A DNA stretch of 64,000 nucleotides from Mycolicibacterium gilvum (GTDB lineage Bacteria > Actinomycetota > Actinomycetes > Mycobacteriales > Mycobacteriaceae): the NCBI RefSeq assembly GCF_900454025.1, contig NZ_UGQM01000001.1, forward strand, positions 2,356,001 through 2,420,000, read 5' to 3'. Below the pieces are notes generated by a model. It saw nothing but the letters and a program-made list of their open reading frames with translations. It had not been told where the DNA came from and did not search any database. Of the stretch, positions 22,413 to 31,490 are shown piece by piece; within the stretch, counting starts at the first letter, position 1, and every line of letters starts with the position of its first letter. Both the position numbers and the translations under genes were made by a program.

Positions 22413-24673
22413 TGCGCGCGCACCGGAGGCGGTGTGCCCGCGTACTTTTCGATCTGCACGAGCACGTGCGCACCGGTGCAGCCGTGGGCCAGCTTCGACG
22501 TTCCGACGTCGTCGGTCAGCACATTCGGATTGCCGTGTACGCACATCGAATTCGGATCGGCGGGATCGGCAGGATCGAACCACGCCCCGGTCGACAACTG
22601 CACCACCTGCGGGCGCACCCGGTCGTCGAGCACCACGCCGGCCAGGCACGCGCCCCGATCGTTGAACACCCTGACCACGTCGCCGCCGGACAGGTCCCGT
22701 GCGCGGGCATCCGCAGGATGCATCCGGATCCGTTCGCGCCCGGCGACTTTCGTGGCCTGGCTGGCGGCGCCCGCGTCGAGTTGGCCGTGCAGCCTGCCGG
22801 CGGGCTGATTCGCCACCAGGTGGAGCGGATAGTCCGCGGCGCGCGGACCCCCGAGCCATTCGGTGGGTTCGAACCACGCCGGGTGGCCCCGGCAGTCGTC
22901 GTAGCCGAACGAGTCGATGTCGGCGGAGAAGATCTCGATCCGGCCGCTCGGTGTGGCGAGAGGGTGCGCCGACGGATCGGCGCGGAAGTCGGCCAGCAGT
23001 GTCAGCCCGTCGTCGGTGGGCAGCCGCAGCGCCCCGGCGGCCCAGAACCCGTCGAACGCCGGGACGTCGAAATCCAAGGTGCGCGACCATGTCTCGTAGA
23101 TGTGGCGCAACCACTGGCGTGAGCTCCGGCCCTCGGTGAAAGCCTGTCGCACCCCCAGGTGTCCGGCCAGCGCCGCATAGGTGTCGTAGTCGTCGCGTGC
23201 CTGCGCATACGTCTCGGTCAGCCGGGGCATCGCCATCAGCATCGGATCGTTGCGTGAGCCGGAAAGATCGTCGCGTTCGGCGAACGTGGTGGACGGCACC
23301 ACGATGTCGGCGTGCTTGGCCATCGCGGTCCAGTAGGGATCGTGCACCACGACGGTGTCCGGGCGCGACAGGGCCCGCCGCAGCCGCGGCAGATTCTGAT
23401 GGTGGTGGAACGGGTTGCCGCCGGCCCAGTAGACCAACCGGATGTCGGGGTAGGTCAGTCGCAGGCCGTTGTAGTCGAACGGTTCGCCGGGGTGGAGCAG
23501 CATGTCGCTGACGGCCGCGACCGGGATGAACGTCGTCACCGGATTGACGCCCTGCGGAAGTCGCGGCAGTCCGCACCGGATCGGTGCGAGGCCGGCCTCG
23601 TTCATCGAGCCGTAGCCGTGGCCGAAGCCGCCGCCGGGGAGGCCGATCTGGCCCAGCATGGCCGCCAGGGTGAGCCCCATCCACGGCGCCTGCTCGCCGT
23701 GGCGGGTCCGCTGCAGTGACCAGCTCACCGTCACCAGCGTGCGTCCGGCGGCCATCCGCCGCGCCAATGCGGTCAGATCGTCGGCGGACAATCCGCACAG
23801 CGACGAGGCCCACTGCGGTGATTTCGGTATCCCGTCGTCGGCGCCGAGAAGGTAACGCTCGAACCGGTCGTAGCCGGTGCAGTGGCTGGCGAGAAACTCG
23901 CGGTCGGCCAGCGATTCGGTGGCCAGCACATGCGCCAGCGCCAGCATGATCGCGACATCGGTGCCCGGCACCGGGGCATGCCAGTCGCACGGGCCGTCGA
24001 CGTCGTCGCGCAGCGGTGAGAACGACACGATGCGACCGCCGCGGGCGCGCAGGCGATTCAAGGCGTCGCGCGCCGGATGCGCGGTCGTGCCGCCGTCGTT
24101 GACCGCGGTGTTCTTCAGCGCCAGACCACCGAAACACACCATCGTGTCGGTGTTTTCGACGATCACCTGCCACTGGGTGGACCGCGTGAACAGATCATCG
24201 TGGGTGCCGACCACGCGGGGCATGATCACGCCCGTCGCGCCGAGGCTGTAGGAGTGGCGCGAATAGGTGTAGCCGCCAAGACAGTTCAGGAATCTGTGGA
24301 CCTGGCTCTGGGCGTGGTGGAACCGGCCGGCGCTGGACCAGCCGTAGGAGCCTCCGTAGATCGCCTCGTTGCCGTCGGTGTCGATGACCCTGCGCAGTTC
24401 GCCGCCCAGTAGTTCCACCAGGTCATCCCATGTGACCGCGACGAATTCGTCGGCGCCCCGGAGGGTGTCGGGCCCGGGTCCGTTCTCCAGCCAGCCGCGC
24501 CGCACGGCGGGTGCGGTGACACGGGAGCGGTGCCGGACGGAACCCGGGAGGTTGCCCAGTGCAGGGGAGGGATCGGCGTCGCCGGACCATGGCCGCACCG
24601 AGGCGATGTCGCCCGATTCGACGGTGGCGCTGAACGCACCCCAGTGCGTGAGGCTGGTCCGGGTGCGCGCCAC
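22385..24673 (-). CDS. bis-MGD molybdenum oxidoreductase (BisC/TorA-like sulfoxide or N-oxide reductase)
   Basis: A member of the DMSO-reductase family, about 762 residues. It starts like BisC (RTSLTHWGAFSATVESGDI), with no Tat signal and no N-terminal Fe-S cysteines, so it is cytosolic. GGSYGWSSAGRFHHAQSQ and GGYTYSRHSYSLGATGVIMP match the region around the Ser molybdenum ligand. WAGGNPFHHHQNL and HGNPNVLTDDVGTSKLAHG fit the cofactor-binding domains. The probable role is reduction of biotin sulfoxide, methionine sulfoxide or a similar small S/N-oxide. The GTG at 24673 is chosen by alignment; an ATG at 24742 would add 23 unmatched residues. It is a single gene, divergent from the LGFP gene. 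Confidence 0.9.
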   Translation of the reverse strand: MARTRTSLTHWGAFSATVESGDIASVRPWSGDADPSPALGNLPGSVRHRSRVTAPAVRRGWLENGPGPDTLRGADEFVAVTWDDLVELLGGELRRVIDTDGNEAIYGGSYGWSSAGRFHHAQSQVHRFLNCLGGYTYSRHSYSLGATGVIMPRVVGTHDDLFTRSTQWQVIVENTDTMVCFGGLALKNTAVNDGGTTAHPARDALNRLRARGGRIVSFSPLRDDVDGPCDWHAPVPGTDVAIMLALAHVLATESLADREFLASHCTGYDRFERYLLGADDGIPKSPQWASSLCGLSADDLTALARRMAAGRTLVTVSWSLQRTRHGEQAPWMGLTLAAMLGQIGLPGGGFGHGYGSMNEAGLAPIRCGLPRLPQGVNPVTTFIPVAAVSDMLLHPGEPFDYNGLRLTYPDIRLVYWAGGNPFHHHQNLPRLRRALSRPDTVVVHDPYWTAMAKHADIVVPSTTFAERDDLSGSRNDPMLMAMPRLTETYAQARDDYDTYAALAGHLGVRQAFTEGRSSRQWLRHIYETWSRTLDFDVPAFDGFWAAGALRLPTDDGLTLLADFRADPSAHPLATPSGRIEIFSADIDSFGYDDCRGHPAWFEPTEWLGGPRAADYPLHLVANQPAGRLHGQLDAGAASQATKVAGRERIRMHPADARARDLSGGDVVRVFNDRGACLAGVVLDDRVRPQVVQLSTGAWFDPADPADPNSMCVHGNPNVLTDDVGTSKLAHGCTGAHVLVQIEKYAGTPPPVRAHQPPVFTPR

Positions 24674-24872
24674 GCACGAGAGTCTACGGACGCCGTTGCG
24701 GCGAAAGGACGGGTGAAAAAGCCGCCGTTCTTTTGAAATCAATTCGGCGAGGTGACTTGGTTATCGACGTCGACTGAAGCACAGTGAACGGACGCGGTAA
24801 CTTTTCTCAGCCTTTTGCAAGAAAACTTGCACAAGGACGCCAGGAACCTGTCACCGACCGCGGGGAGGACGA

Positions 24873-26999
24873 ATGATCCGGCAGCCGATGCTGCGCCTAC
24901 GTGGGGTCGGTCGCTTGACGATCGGGTTGTTGGGGGTAGCCACGGTGCTCCTGCTGGCTCCACCCGCCATGGCGCAGCCCGAGGTCGACGCGAACAACGC
25001 CATCACCGCCGCCTGGGATGCCAGCGGTGGCGACACCGGCCCGCTGGGACCCCGCACGGGAGAGGTCTATCCGGTCGGTGAGGGCTTCGCCCAGAACTTC
25101 GCCGCGGGCACGATGTTCTTCACGCCGGACACCGGCGCCCACTTCATGCAGGGTGCGATCCTGGAGAAGTACCAGGCCTCGGGTGGGCCCGCCGACGGCG
25201 ATCTGGGCTTCCCGACCATCGACGAAGGCCCCGGTCGTGCGCCGGAGAGCCGCAACAGCACCTTCAGTGCGCCCGACAACCCGGTGATCTTCTGGACCCC
25301 GGCGACCGGGGCGCGCATCGTGCGCGGACCGATCAATGCGGCCTGGGACAAGCTGGGCGGTTCGTCGGGGGTGCTCGGCGTGCCGGCGGAGGACGAGACG
25401 TACAACGGGTCGGTCGTGTCGCAGAAGTTCACCGGGGGGGAGCTGACCTACGACGCGCGCACCAAGACGTTCACCACCGTGCCGCCCGAGCTGGCGGGAC
25501 AGCTCGCAGACCTGTCGATCCCCGACGACCCCGTCGCGGCGATCAACGCGGCACGCCGGGCCGCCGGCGGACCGCTGGGCCCGCTCGGGGCCGTCGAGGG
25601 TGAGGTCTACGACATCGGCGCCGACGGCAAGGGCCAGGACTTCGCCAACGGCGCGATCTACTACAGCCCGGACACGGGCGCCAATGTGGTGACCGGGCAG
25701 GTGCTGGAGAAGTACAAGAGCGTCGGTGGCCCCGAGGGTGATCTCGGATTCCCGATCAGCGGGGAAGAGGACGGCGGGCTCACCCCGGCGAGCCGAAAGA
25801 GCGCGTTCGCCGCCGAGGACAAGCCGGTGATCTTCTGGACGCCGGACCACGGCGCCTTCATCGTCAGGGGCCCCATCGTCGCGGCCTGGGACAAGCTCGG
25901 CGGCGCCACCGGCGAACTCGGCGCCCCTGTCGCTGATCAGACCGAGAGCGGAAACACTCTGTCGCAGCGCTTCAGCGGTGGCGTGATCTCGTGGGACACC
26001 TCGGCGAGGACGTTCAGCACCGAGCCCGCCGGTCTCGCCTCGCAGCTGACCGACGTGGTGGTGCCCGGTGCCGACGCCCCGCAGGCGACCCCGCCGACAT
26101 CGCAGGCGGCGGAGAACAACGAGGACACCGGTCGCAAGTGGAACAAGTGGTGGCTGCTCGCCGTCGTTCCTCTGCTGTTGCTGGCCGGCCTGGTCGCGTT
26201 CGCGGTCATGCGGCACCGGGCCCGCCCCGGTGAGGACGACATGTTCACCGCACCGGGTGCCGTCGGGCACGACCCGCAGGATCCCGAGACCGACGGTCAC
26301 GACGGCCCACACGGCGACGACGGCCGCGAGGACGCCCTCTTCGGTGACCGGTATGCCCGTGAGGGTCTGGGTTCGGTGGCGTCTGCGAACCCGGAGGCAC
26401 CTCAGGACGAGGAGTTCGCACCGCAACCGCTGAGCTTCTGGGGCGTGCCCGTCCAGCCCGAAGGCGGGGCCGACGCCGGTGACGAGGAACCGCAGATCGA
26501 CCCCGACGCGGTCGATACGACTCCGACCCGCATCCCGACACCGTCGGAGGTGGCCGGCGATTCGCCGTTCGTCGACGTCGAGACTGCCGCATCCGAGGAC
26601 GAGTTCGACGAATCCGAGGATGAGTTCGACGAAGCCGACGACGAGTTCGACGAGTCCGAGGATGAGTTCGACGATCTGGCGGTCGTCGACGAGGACGCCG
26701 ATCTGGCTGCCGACCGTGAACCCCTGGTGCCTCCGGTGCCGATCCCGGTTCGGGACGGACTGACCGACACGGGCAGGCACGCCCGCATCGACATCGATGA
26801 GCCGATGCCTCTGGGCACCGCGCTGCACATGCCGCTCGAGGATTCCGACCAGATTCCCGACGGCTATCCGGTCAAGGCCGATACGAAGTCGGGTCTGTAC
26901 TGGACGCCCGACAGCGCGGACTATCACGAGGCGCCCGTCGAACTCTGGTTCGCCAGCGAGGAGATCGCGCGGACGAACGGATTCGTTCGAGGGGAGTAG
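24873..26999 (+). CDS. LGFP-repeat envelope protein with transmembrane anchor and acidic tail (Rv2721c-type)
   Basis: A 708-residue protein. The signal peptide ends around residue 35 (APPAMAQ). The outer region has LGFP-type repeats (segments such as GPLGPRTGEVYPVGEG, GDLGFPTIDEG, GDLGFPISGEE, GELGAPVADQT), thought to bind the mycobacterial cell wall. A transmembrane helix lies near residues 428-448 (WWLLAVVPLLLLAGLVAFAV). The cytosolic tail is very acidic, with repeated DEFDESE units near residue 570-605. It ends in IPDGYPVKADTKSGLYWTPD...VELWFASEEIARTNGF, which resembles a short C-terminal motif found in many actinobacterial proteins. lexA is convergent. Confidence 0.88.
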   Translation: MIRQPMLRLRGVGRLTIGLLGVATVLLLAPPAMAQPEVDANNAITAAWDASGGDTGPLGPRTGEVYPVGEGFAQNFAAGTMFFTPDTGAHFMQGAILEKYQASGGPADGDLGFPTIDEGPGRAPESRNSTFSAPDNPVIFWTPATGARIVRGPINAAWDKLGGSSGVLGVPAEDETYNGSVVSQKFTGGELTYDARTKTFTTVPPELAGQLADLSIPDDPVAAINAARRAAGGPLGPLGAVEGEVYDIGADGKGQDFANGAIYYSPDTGANVVTGQVLEKYKSVGGPEGDLGFPISGEEDGGLTPASRKSAFAAEDKPVIFWTPDHGAFIVRGPIVAAWDKLGGATGELGAPVADQTESGNTLSQRFSGGVISWDTSARTFSTEPAGLASQLTDVVVPGADAPQATPPTSQAAENNEDTGRKWNKWWLLAVVPLLLLAGLVAFAVMRHRARPGEDDMFTAPGAVGHDPQDPETDGHDGPHGDDGREDALFGDRYAREGLGSVASANPEAPQDEEFAPQPLSFWGVPVQPEGGADAGDEEPQIDPDAVDTTPTRIPTPSEVAGDSPFVDVETAASEDEFDESEDEFDEADDEFDESEDEFDDLAVVDEDADLAADREPLVPPVPIPVRDGLTDTGRHARIDIDEPMPLGTALHMPLEDSDQIPDGYPVKADTKSGLYWTPDSADYHEAPVELWFASEEIARTNGFVRGE

Positions 27000-27024
27000 C
27001 GACCGCTGAGCGGCCGTCGCTCAG
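26998..27024. terminator. Hairpin between LGFP gene and lexA
   Basis: The 21 bp between the convergent stops contain nested inverted repeats (GCGAC ... GTCGC around CGC-TGA-GCG). It could act as a terminator in both directions. There is no T-run, as is usual in mycobacteria. Confidence 0.5.
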
Positions 27025-27719
27025 ATCTTCCGGATGACGGTGACGACCTTGCCGAGAATGGCTGCGTCGTTGCCCGGGATCGGGTCGAACGCGGGGTTGT
27101 GGGGCATCAGCCAGACCTGTCCCTTGGTCCGCTTGAAGGTCTTCACGGTGGCTTCCCCGTCGATCATCGCTGCGACGATGTCACCGTTGTCGGCCACGCT
27201 CTGCTGACGGACGACCACCCAGTCGCCATCGCAGATGGCCGCGTCGACCATCGACTCGCCGACCACCTTGAGCAGGAACAGCGATCCCTCGCCGACCAGT
27301 TCGCGCGGCAGCGGGAACACGTCCTCGACGGCCTCTTCCGCGAGAATCGGACCGCCGGCGGCGATGCGGCCGAGAACCGGCACGAACGTCGGCTCGGGCA
27401 GGGCGTCCGACCCGGCCACCTCGGTGGCCACGATGGGGGTCGGGTGGTCGTCGGCCGCGCGGACGTCCACCGCGCGCGGGCGGTTGGCGTCGCGGCGCAG
27501 ATAGCCCTTGCGCTCCAGGGTGCGCAGCTGATGGGCGACCGAGGACGTCGAGGTCAACCCGACCGCGTCGCCGATCTCCCTGATGCTCGGGGGGTAACCG
27601 CGGGTGGTCACCGAGGCCCGGATGACGTCCAGGATGGTGCGCTGACGTTCGGTCAGGCCAGAATCTCGCGACCGTGAGGTGCCGGGGGCGTCGGTGCTGT
27701 CACTGCTGTCGTCGCTCAT
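27021..27719 (-). CDS. lexA: LexA, SOS repressor
   Basis: LexA represses DNA-damage genes and self-cleaves when RecA filaments form. The 232-residue product has a winged HTH ([31 protein letters not shown] split over residues 42-72), a cleavage site Ala121-Gly122 in RIAAGGPIL, catalytic Ser156 in VGESMVDAA and Lys193 in ATVKTFKR. The ATG at 27719 is chosen; the upstream in-frame ATG at 27755 would start inside the SOS box. It is divergent from chiZ across a regulatory region with several LexA sites. Confidence 0.97.
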   Translation of the reverse strand: MSDDSSDSTDAPGTSRSRDSGLTERQRTILDVIRASVTTRGYPPSIREIGDAVGLTSTSSVAHQLRTLERKGYLRRDANRPRAVDVRAADDHPTPIVATEVAGSDALPEPTFVPVLGRIAAGGPILAEEAVEDVFPLPRELVGEGSLFLLKVVGESMVDAAICDGDWVVVRQQSVADNGDIVAAMIDGEATVKTFKRTKGQVWLMPHNPAFDPIPGNDAAILGKVVTVIRKI

Positions 27720-27751
27720 GTGCCCGAATGTAACCCGCTCCGGCGCGATAA

Positions 27752-27767
27752 TCAAACATGTGTTCGA
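27752..27767. promoter_or_regulatory. SOS box upstream of lexA
   Basis: TCAAAC-ATGT-GTTCGA matches the mycobacterial SOS consensus with one change in the first half. It lies 33 bp upstream of the lexA start and fits autoregulation. Confidence 0.9.
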
Positions 27768-27778
27768 GGCGTGTCGTC

Positions 27779-27801
27779 TTGTCGGTGGCCTCCGATAGCG
27801 T
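27779..27801 (+). promoter_or_regulatory. RecA-NDp / PafBC-type promoter upstream of chiZ
   Basis: TTGTCGGTGG (27779-27788), 7 bases, TAGCGT (27796-27801). It has the same two blocks and spacing as the recA promoter at 6448, pointing toward chiZ. A damage response independent of LexA is inferred. Confidence 0.75.
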
Positions 27802-27811
27802 TCGCAACAGT

Positions 27812-27870
27812 TCGATCACATGTTCTATTCATCGAACACCTGATCGAGTACTGTTCGAACACAAGAGCGA
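27812..27870. promoter_or_regulatory. Cluster of SOS-like boxes before chiZ
   Basis: 27812-27827 TCGATC-ACAT-GTTCTA (two mismatches), 27832-27847 TCGAAC-ACCT-GATCGA (one mismatch), and 27855-27870 TCGAAC-ACAA-GAGCGA (two mismatches). They lie between the promoter at 27779 and the chiZ start at 27899, so LexA bound here could block chiZ. Confidence 0.75.
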
Positions 27871-27898
27871 ATCCGAACCCCGGACGAAAGGCAGACAG

Positions 27899-28369
27899 AT
27901 GACCATTCTCGACGACCGCCAGACGTGGAACGAGTTCGAGCGCGCCCCTCGGCTGCGGGTTGGGAATGGCCGGGTGCGGGCGGTCGCGCCGTCGCGGCGG
28001 CCGCGGCCGCAGCGCCCGGCCGGGGCGGCGATCGGGTACCGCGGGACCGGAGTTCTCGTCTCGCGGGCATCGCATCGCCGACGCCCGATCACCCCGATGG
28101 CCACGGTCGGGCTGGCACTGGTGGCCGGGGCGATCACGCTGTGGCTCGGTCTGGTCGCCCAGGTCGGTGGGGTGTCGGGAGCCGAGACGCAGATGCCGGG
28201 GCGGCTCGCGGTGGTCCAGGTGCAGAGTGGCGAGTCGCTGCAGCACGTCGCGCGGCGCGTCGCCCCCGACGCCCCGGTCACCGAGGTCGTGGCCCGGATC
28301 CAGGAGTTGAACGAGCTCGATTCGGCGGCGGTCGACGCCGGTCAGACGTTGATCGCGCCGGTGGCCTGA
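27899..28369 (+). CDS. chiZ: ChiZ-like LysM protein, damage-induced cell division regulator
   Basis: The 156-residue homologue of Rv2719c (ChiZ), which halts division by acting at the septum after DNA damage and is encoded divergently from lexA. A basic cytosolic N-terminus (about 65 residues, Arg-rich) is followed by one transmembrane helix ([19 protein letters not shown]) and a C-terminal LysM-like domain ([16 protein letters not shown] ... [12 protein letters not shown]). The ATG at 27899 is preceded by GAAAGG. SOS boxes and a PafBC-type promoter upstream fit damage induction. Confidence 0.88.
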   Translation: MTILDDRQTWNEFERAPRLRVGNGRVRAVAPSRRPRPQRPAGAAIGYRGTGVLVSRASHRRRPITPMATVGLALVAGAITLWLGLVAQVGGVSGAETQMPGRLAVVQVQSGESLQHVARRVAPDAPVTEVVARIQELNELDSAAVDAGQTLIAPVA

Positions 28370-28532
28370 CCGCAGACCCAGGAATCAGCAAACCAGTTGC
28401 CACTCAAGCACTCTGAGGATGCGACCGATGCGGTATGTGCCATCAGGTCCGGCGGTGGGCCGGCCGAGAGTCGCACAGGTACGCTCAAAGGCGTTCGAAG
28501 CGATCATCTGTCGGAGTGGTGAAGGAGCGGTG

Positions 28533-28997
28533 ATGCACTGTCCGTTCTGCCGTCACCCCGATTCACGAGTGGTCGATTCCCGCGAGACCGACGAGGGCCA
28601 GGCGATCCGCCGCCGCAGATCCTGCCCGGAATGCGGCCGAAGGTTCACGACCGTCGAGACGGCCGTGCTCGCGGTCGTCAAACGCAGCGGGGTGACCGAG
28701 CCTTTCAGCCGTGAGAAGGTCATCCGGGGCGTACGCCGTGCATGTCAGGGCCGTCAGGTCGACGACGACGCGCTCAACAAGCTGGCGCAGCAGGTCGAGG
28801 ACGCGGTGCGGGCCACCGGTTCTCCGGAGGTCCCCGCGAACGAGGTGGGGCTGGCGATTCTCGGACCGCTACGTGATCTCGACGAGGTGGCCTATCTGCG
28901 GTTCGCGTCGGTGTACCGCTCGTTCTCCTCGGCGGAGGACTTCGAGCGTGAGATCGAGGCGCTGCGCGCCCACCGCGAGGTATCCGCGCGGAGTTAG
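28533..28997 (+). CDS. nrdR: NrdR, repressor of ribonucleotide reductase genes
   Basis: NrdR is an ATP-cone zinc-ribbon repressor that senses ATP/dATP and controls nrd genes. In its 154 residues the zinc ribbon is [15 protein letters not shown] with CPECGRRF, followed by the ATP-cone ([20 protein letters not shown]) and the conserved [13 protein letters not shown]. The ATG at 28533 follows GAAGGAG. The insertion sequence downstream begins at the stop codon, so the usual downstream neighbour is missing here. Confidence 0.97.
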   Translation: MHCPFCRHPDSRVVDSRETDEGQAIRRRRSCPECGRRFTTVETAVLAVVKRSGVTEPFSREKVIRGVRRACQGRQVDDDALNKLAQQVEDAVRATGSPEVPANEVGLAILGPLRDLDEVAYLRFASVYRSFSSAEDFEREIEALRAHREVSARS

Positions 28998-29695
28998 GGC
29001 CAATACCGTTCAGTTAGTGGCTGATGACGGTGACGCTGGGTGGGTGTTCGGGTTGTGGCCAGTGTTGGTGCGCTGATCTTTTGACATGCCACTTGGGCAT
29101 TTTGCGTTTGATCACGCGGGGAGCTGACCGTGTGCGGCGTGCCGGGTTGATGCGGTCGAGGAGGCGACGGAGGAACGCCTGCCAGTGAGGGTCGGCGGAT
29201 CGGCGCCGGTTAGGGGGAAAAAGCGCCCTGATGGGCGACGGATTGGCGCACGACGCGCAACGCGGCGGTGAAGCTGAGTCGGTCCGGGTCGTGTCCGCTG
29301 TGGTGTGCGGCTTGGCTCATCAACGAGCGAATCGCGTAGTGGCAGCACAGGTATCCCCAGATCTCCTGCAGGACGAGGTCGGGCGACTTCGACCGCAGCA
29401 CCACCTTCGACCCACGCTGGTGGGTCTTGAGTTCGTCGAAGACGCTCTCGATCTCCCAGCGCTGGGCGTACGCGGCCGCCAACTCGACCGCGGGTGCGGT
29501 GTCCGGGTCGGTCAGCGTGGTGAGCAACCGGTAGGCCACGGGGTTGTCGCGGCCGTCGTCGACGGTGTAGTCGATGACGCGAGCCAGCATTGGCTCGCCG
29601 TGTCGGTCCTTGGCCGCGCGCAGGTGGGCCAGCCACGAACCGTCGGCGAGATCCTCGACGTGAGTGGGGGTCGGGCCGTTGCGTCCGGTGCTCAC
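28998..29695 (-). pseudogene. IS4-family transposase, 5'-truncated and frameshifted
   Basis: The C-terminal part of an IS4-type DDE transposase. The signature AQRWEIESVFDELKTHQRG (Y/R-E-K region) is present in 29210-29695. The frame stops at TAA after a T5C5 run (29210-29225 region), but the missing C-terminus (RRRSADPHWQAFLRRLLDR ... VIKRKMPKWHVKRS) continues in another frame down to about 29020. A one-base indel therefore broke the gene. The N-terminus is lost where the IS3 remnant begins (about 29696). The terminal repeat-like CCAATACCGTTCAGTTA directly follows nrdR. Confidence 0.85.
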
Positions 29696-29696
29696 G

Positions 29697-30312
29697 CGGA
29701 GGTGTCACGGTCGGGGTTCTACAAGTGGCGGGCTGGCCGCGATGTCGGGCCCACGCCGGCCCCGCGCGTCGGGCCGAGTTGGACGCCAAGGTTGGCGCGT
29801 TCCACGAGGCCTCCGGCGGCGTGTACGGGGCGCCGCGGATTCTGGCCGATCTGCGCGACGAGGTGAGACGGTGTCGCGCAAGACGGTGGCGGCCTCGCTG
29901 CGTCGCCAAGGCCTGGCCGGGATCTGCCCTCGCCGATTCGCCCGGCGACCACGGTGGTCGACCTGGATGCGCCGTTACCGAAGGACCTGTGGGGGGCCGG
30001 TTCGACACCGGCGAGCTGGACCGGGTGTGGACCTCCGACATCACCTATCTGCGCACCGGTGAGGGCTGGCTGTACGTGTGTTCGGTCCGTGACGGGTGCT
30101 CACGGCGGGTGATCGGCTGGGCCCTTGATAATCACATGGGCACCGACCTCGTCGAGTCTGCGCTGTCGATGGCGGTCGCGATGCGCGGCGAACCGGCCGA
30201 CGAGGTCGTCTTTCACGCCGACCGCGGCTGTCAGTACACCTCGGCCCAGCTGGCCCGGTTCGCCGATCAACACAACCTCGCCCGATCTGTCGGGCGCACC
30301 GGCGTGTGCCTG
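29697..30312 (+). pseudogene. IS3-family transposase OrfB, decayed 5' portion
   Basis: Recognisable IS3/IS150-type OrfB segments occur in successive frames: EVSRSGFYKWRAGRD, RAELDAKVGAFHEASGGVYG, ETVSRKTVAASLRRQGLAGI, and RVWTSDITYLRTGEGWLYV through VFHADRGCQYTS with DDE residues. At least two frameshifts and the missing N-terminus make it non-functional. It stops at the left end of the Tn554-like element, and its remaining C-terminus reappears at 33715, so the element inserted into it. Confidence 0.88.
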
Positions 30313-30326
30313 TTGACCGGCTAATC
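30313..30326 (+). repeat. Left terminal inverted repeat of Tn554-like element
   Basis: TTGACCGGCTAATC; the exact reverse complement lies at 33701-33714. A shorter copy TTGACCGG recurs internally at 30372-30379. Confidence 0.92.
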
Positions 30327-30407
30327 GGGGACGGTACTGGCATGTAAACGACACGCCAGCAAGGAAAATGCTTGACCGGTGGGGGCCGGCGGGGTTGCAC
30401 TTGTCTC

Positions 30408-31490
30408 ATGACGATTCAGCATCAGCTGCGTCTGCAAGCAGGCACCGATGTCGCCTGGGTGTTGTCCGGTCCGGGTTGCGGGAAGTATGCGTTGGTCAAC
30501 GAATACCTCAGGTATCTGGCCGACCGGAATTACTCTCCTCGCACGCTGCGGGCCTACGGCTATGACCTGTTGGCATTCTGCCGGTGGCTCGGCAGCGTCG
30601 ACGTCGAGTTGAGTTCAGTGACCACCGAGACCGTGCTCGACTTCATGCGGCACTGCAGGCAGACTCCGATCGCGGGACGCCCCACCAACGTGGTGTCGAT
30701 GACCGGCACGCGTCTCGACCGTTACTCGTCGACCACCATCAATCACCGGCTTGCCGCGTTGACGGGGCTGTTCACCTTCCGGGAGCTGCGTGACCCCGGA
30801 CTGCGTACCCCAATCCCCAGCGGCCGCGAAGCGCGGCGGGTCAGCGCCGAGGAACGCAACGGCCTGCTCGGACATCTGGTGAGGCCGAAACGCCGATCGG
30901 CGCTGCGCCTGCGTGAACCGCGGCGGCTTCCGCGGGCTTTGAATCGCCGCGAGACCGCCGAGCTGTTATCGAGCCTGCGAACCTGGCGTGACCGAGCGCT
31001 GGCCGGGCTGATGTTGTTGTCCGGGTTGAGATCCGGGGAACTGCTCACCCTCGACGTGACTGACGTCGATATCGGAGCCCGCTGGGTGAAGGTGATGGGC
31101 AAAGGCGCCAAGGAACGCCGCGTGCCCCTCGATGTGGAGGTCGCAGGGCTGATCCAAACGTATCTTCTCGTCGAGCGACCCGAATCGGACAGCAACCGCC
31201 TTTTCCTGGTCGCCAAAGGCCCCCACCGGGGTCAGCCGTTGACCGCGGCCGGACTGCGCACCATCTTCCGGTATCACCGGATCAAGTCCGGAGTGCTCGC
31301 CGGTCACCCGCATGCGTTACGTCATACCTTCGGCACCGCGATGGCCGAGGCCGGTGTGGATCTAGCGGTGATGCAGGCACTGCTCGGACACGCCCACATC
31401 GACACCACAGCCCGCTACATCCATCTGGCACCCACCCATGTCAAGGCGGAATACGATGCTGCCCGAACACGATTACGCTCCCACACCTGA
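30408..31490 (+). CDS. tnpA: TnpA-type tyrosine recombinase
   Basis: A site-specific tyrosine recombinase of 360 residues. The N-terminal SAM-like domain is EYLRYLADRNYSPRTLRAYGYDLLAFCRWL. The catalytic domain has Arg in LLSGLRSGELLTL, HxxR in HPHALRHTFG, and LLGHAHIDTTARYIH with the nucleophilic Tyr. The first gene of the Tn554-like element overlaps tnpB. The ATG at 30408 is chosen; the frame is open upstream to 30372, but that stretch overlaps the end region. Confidence 0.93.
   Translation: MTIQHQLRLQAGTDVAWVLSGPGCGKYALVNEYLRYLADRNYSPRTLRAYGYDLLAFCRWLGSVDVELSSVTTETVLDFMRHCRQTPIAGRPTNVVSMTGTRLDRYSSTTINHRLAALTGLFTFRELRDPGLRTPIPSGREARRVSAEERNGLLGHLVRPKRRSALRLREPRRLPRALNRRETAELLSSLRTWRDRALAGLMLLSGLRSGELLTLDVTDVDIGARWVKVMGKGAKERRVPLDVEVAGLIQTYLLVERPESDSNRLFLVAKGPHRGQPLTAAGLRTIFRYHRIKSGVLAGHPHALRHTFGTAMAEAGVDLAVMQALLGHAHIDTTARYIHLAPTHVKAEYDAARTRLRSHT

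Noticed and set aside
27720..27755. Earlier lexA start at 27755
   Set aside because: It would place the start codon inside the SOS box 27752-27767; the ATG at 27719 matches the family length.
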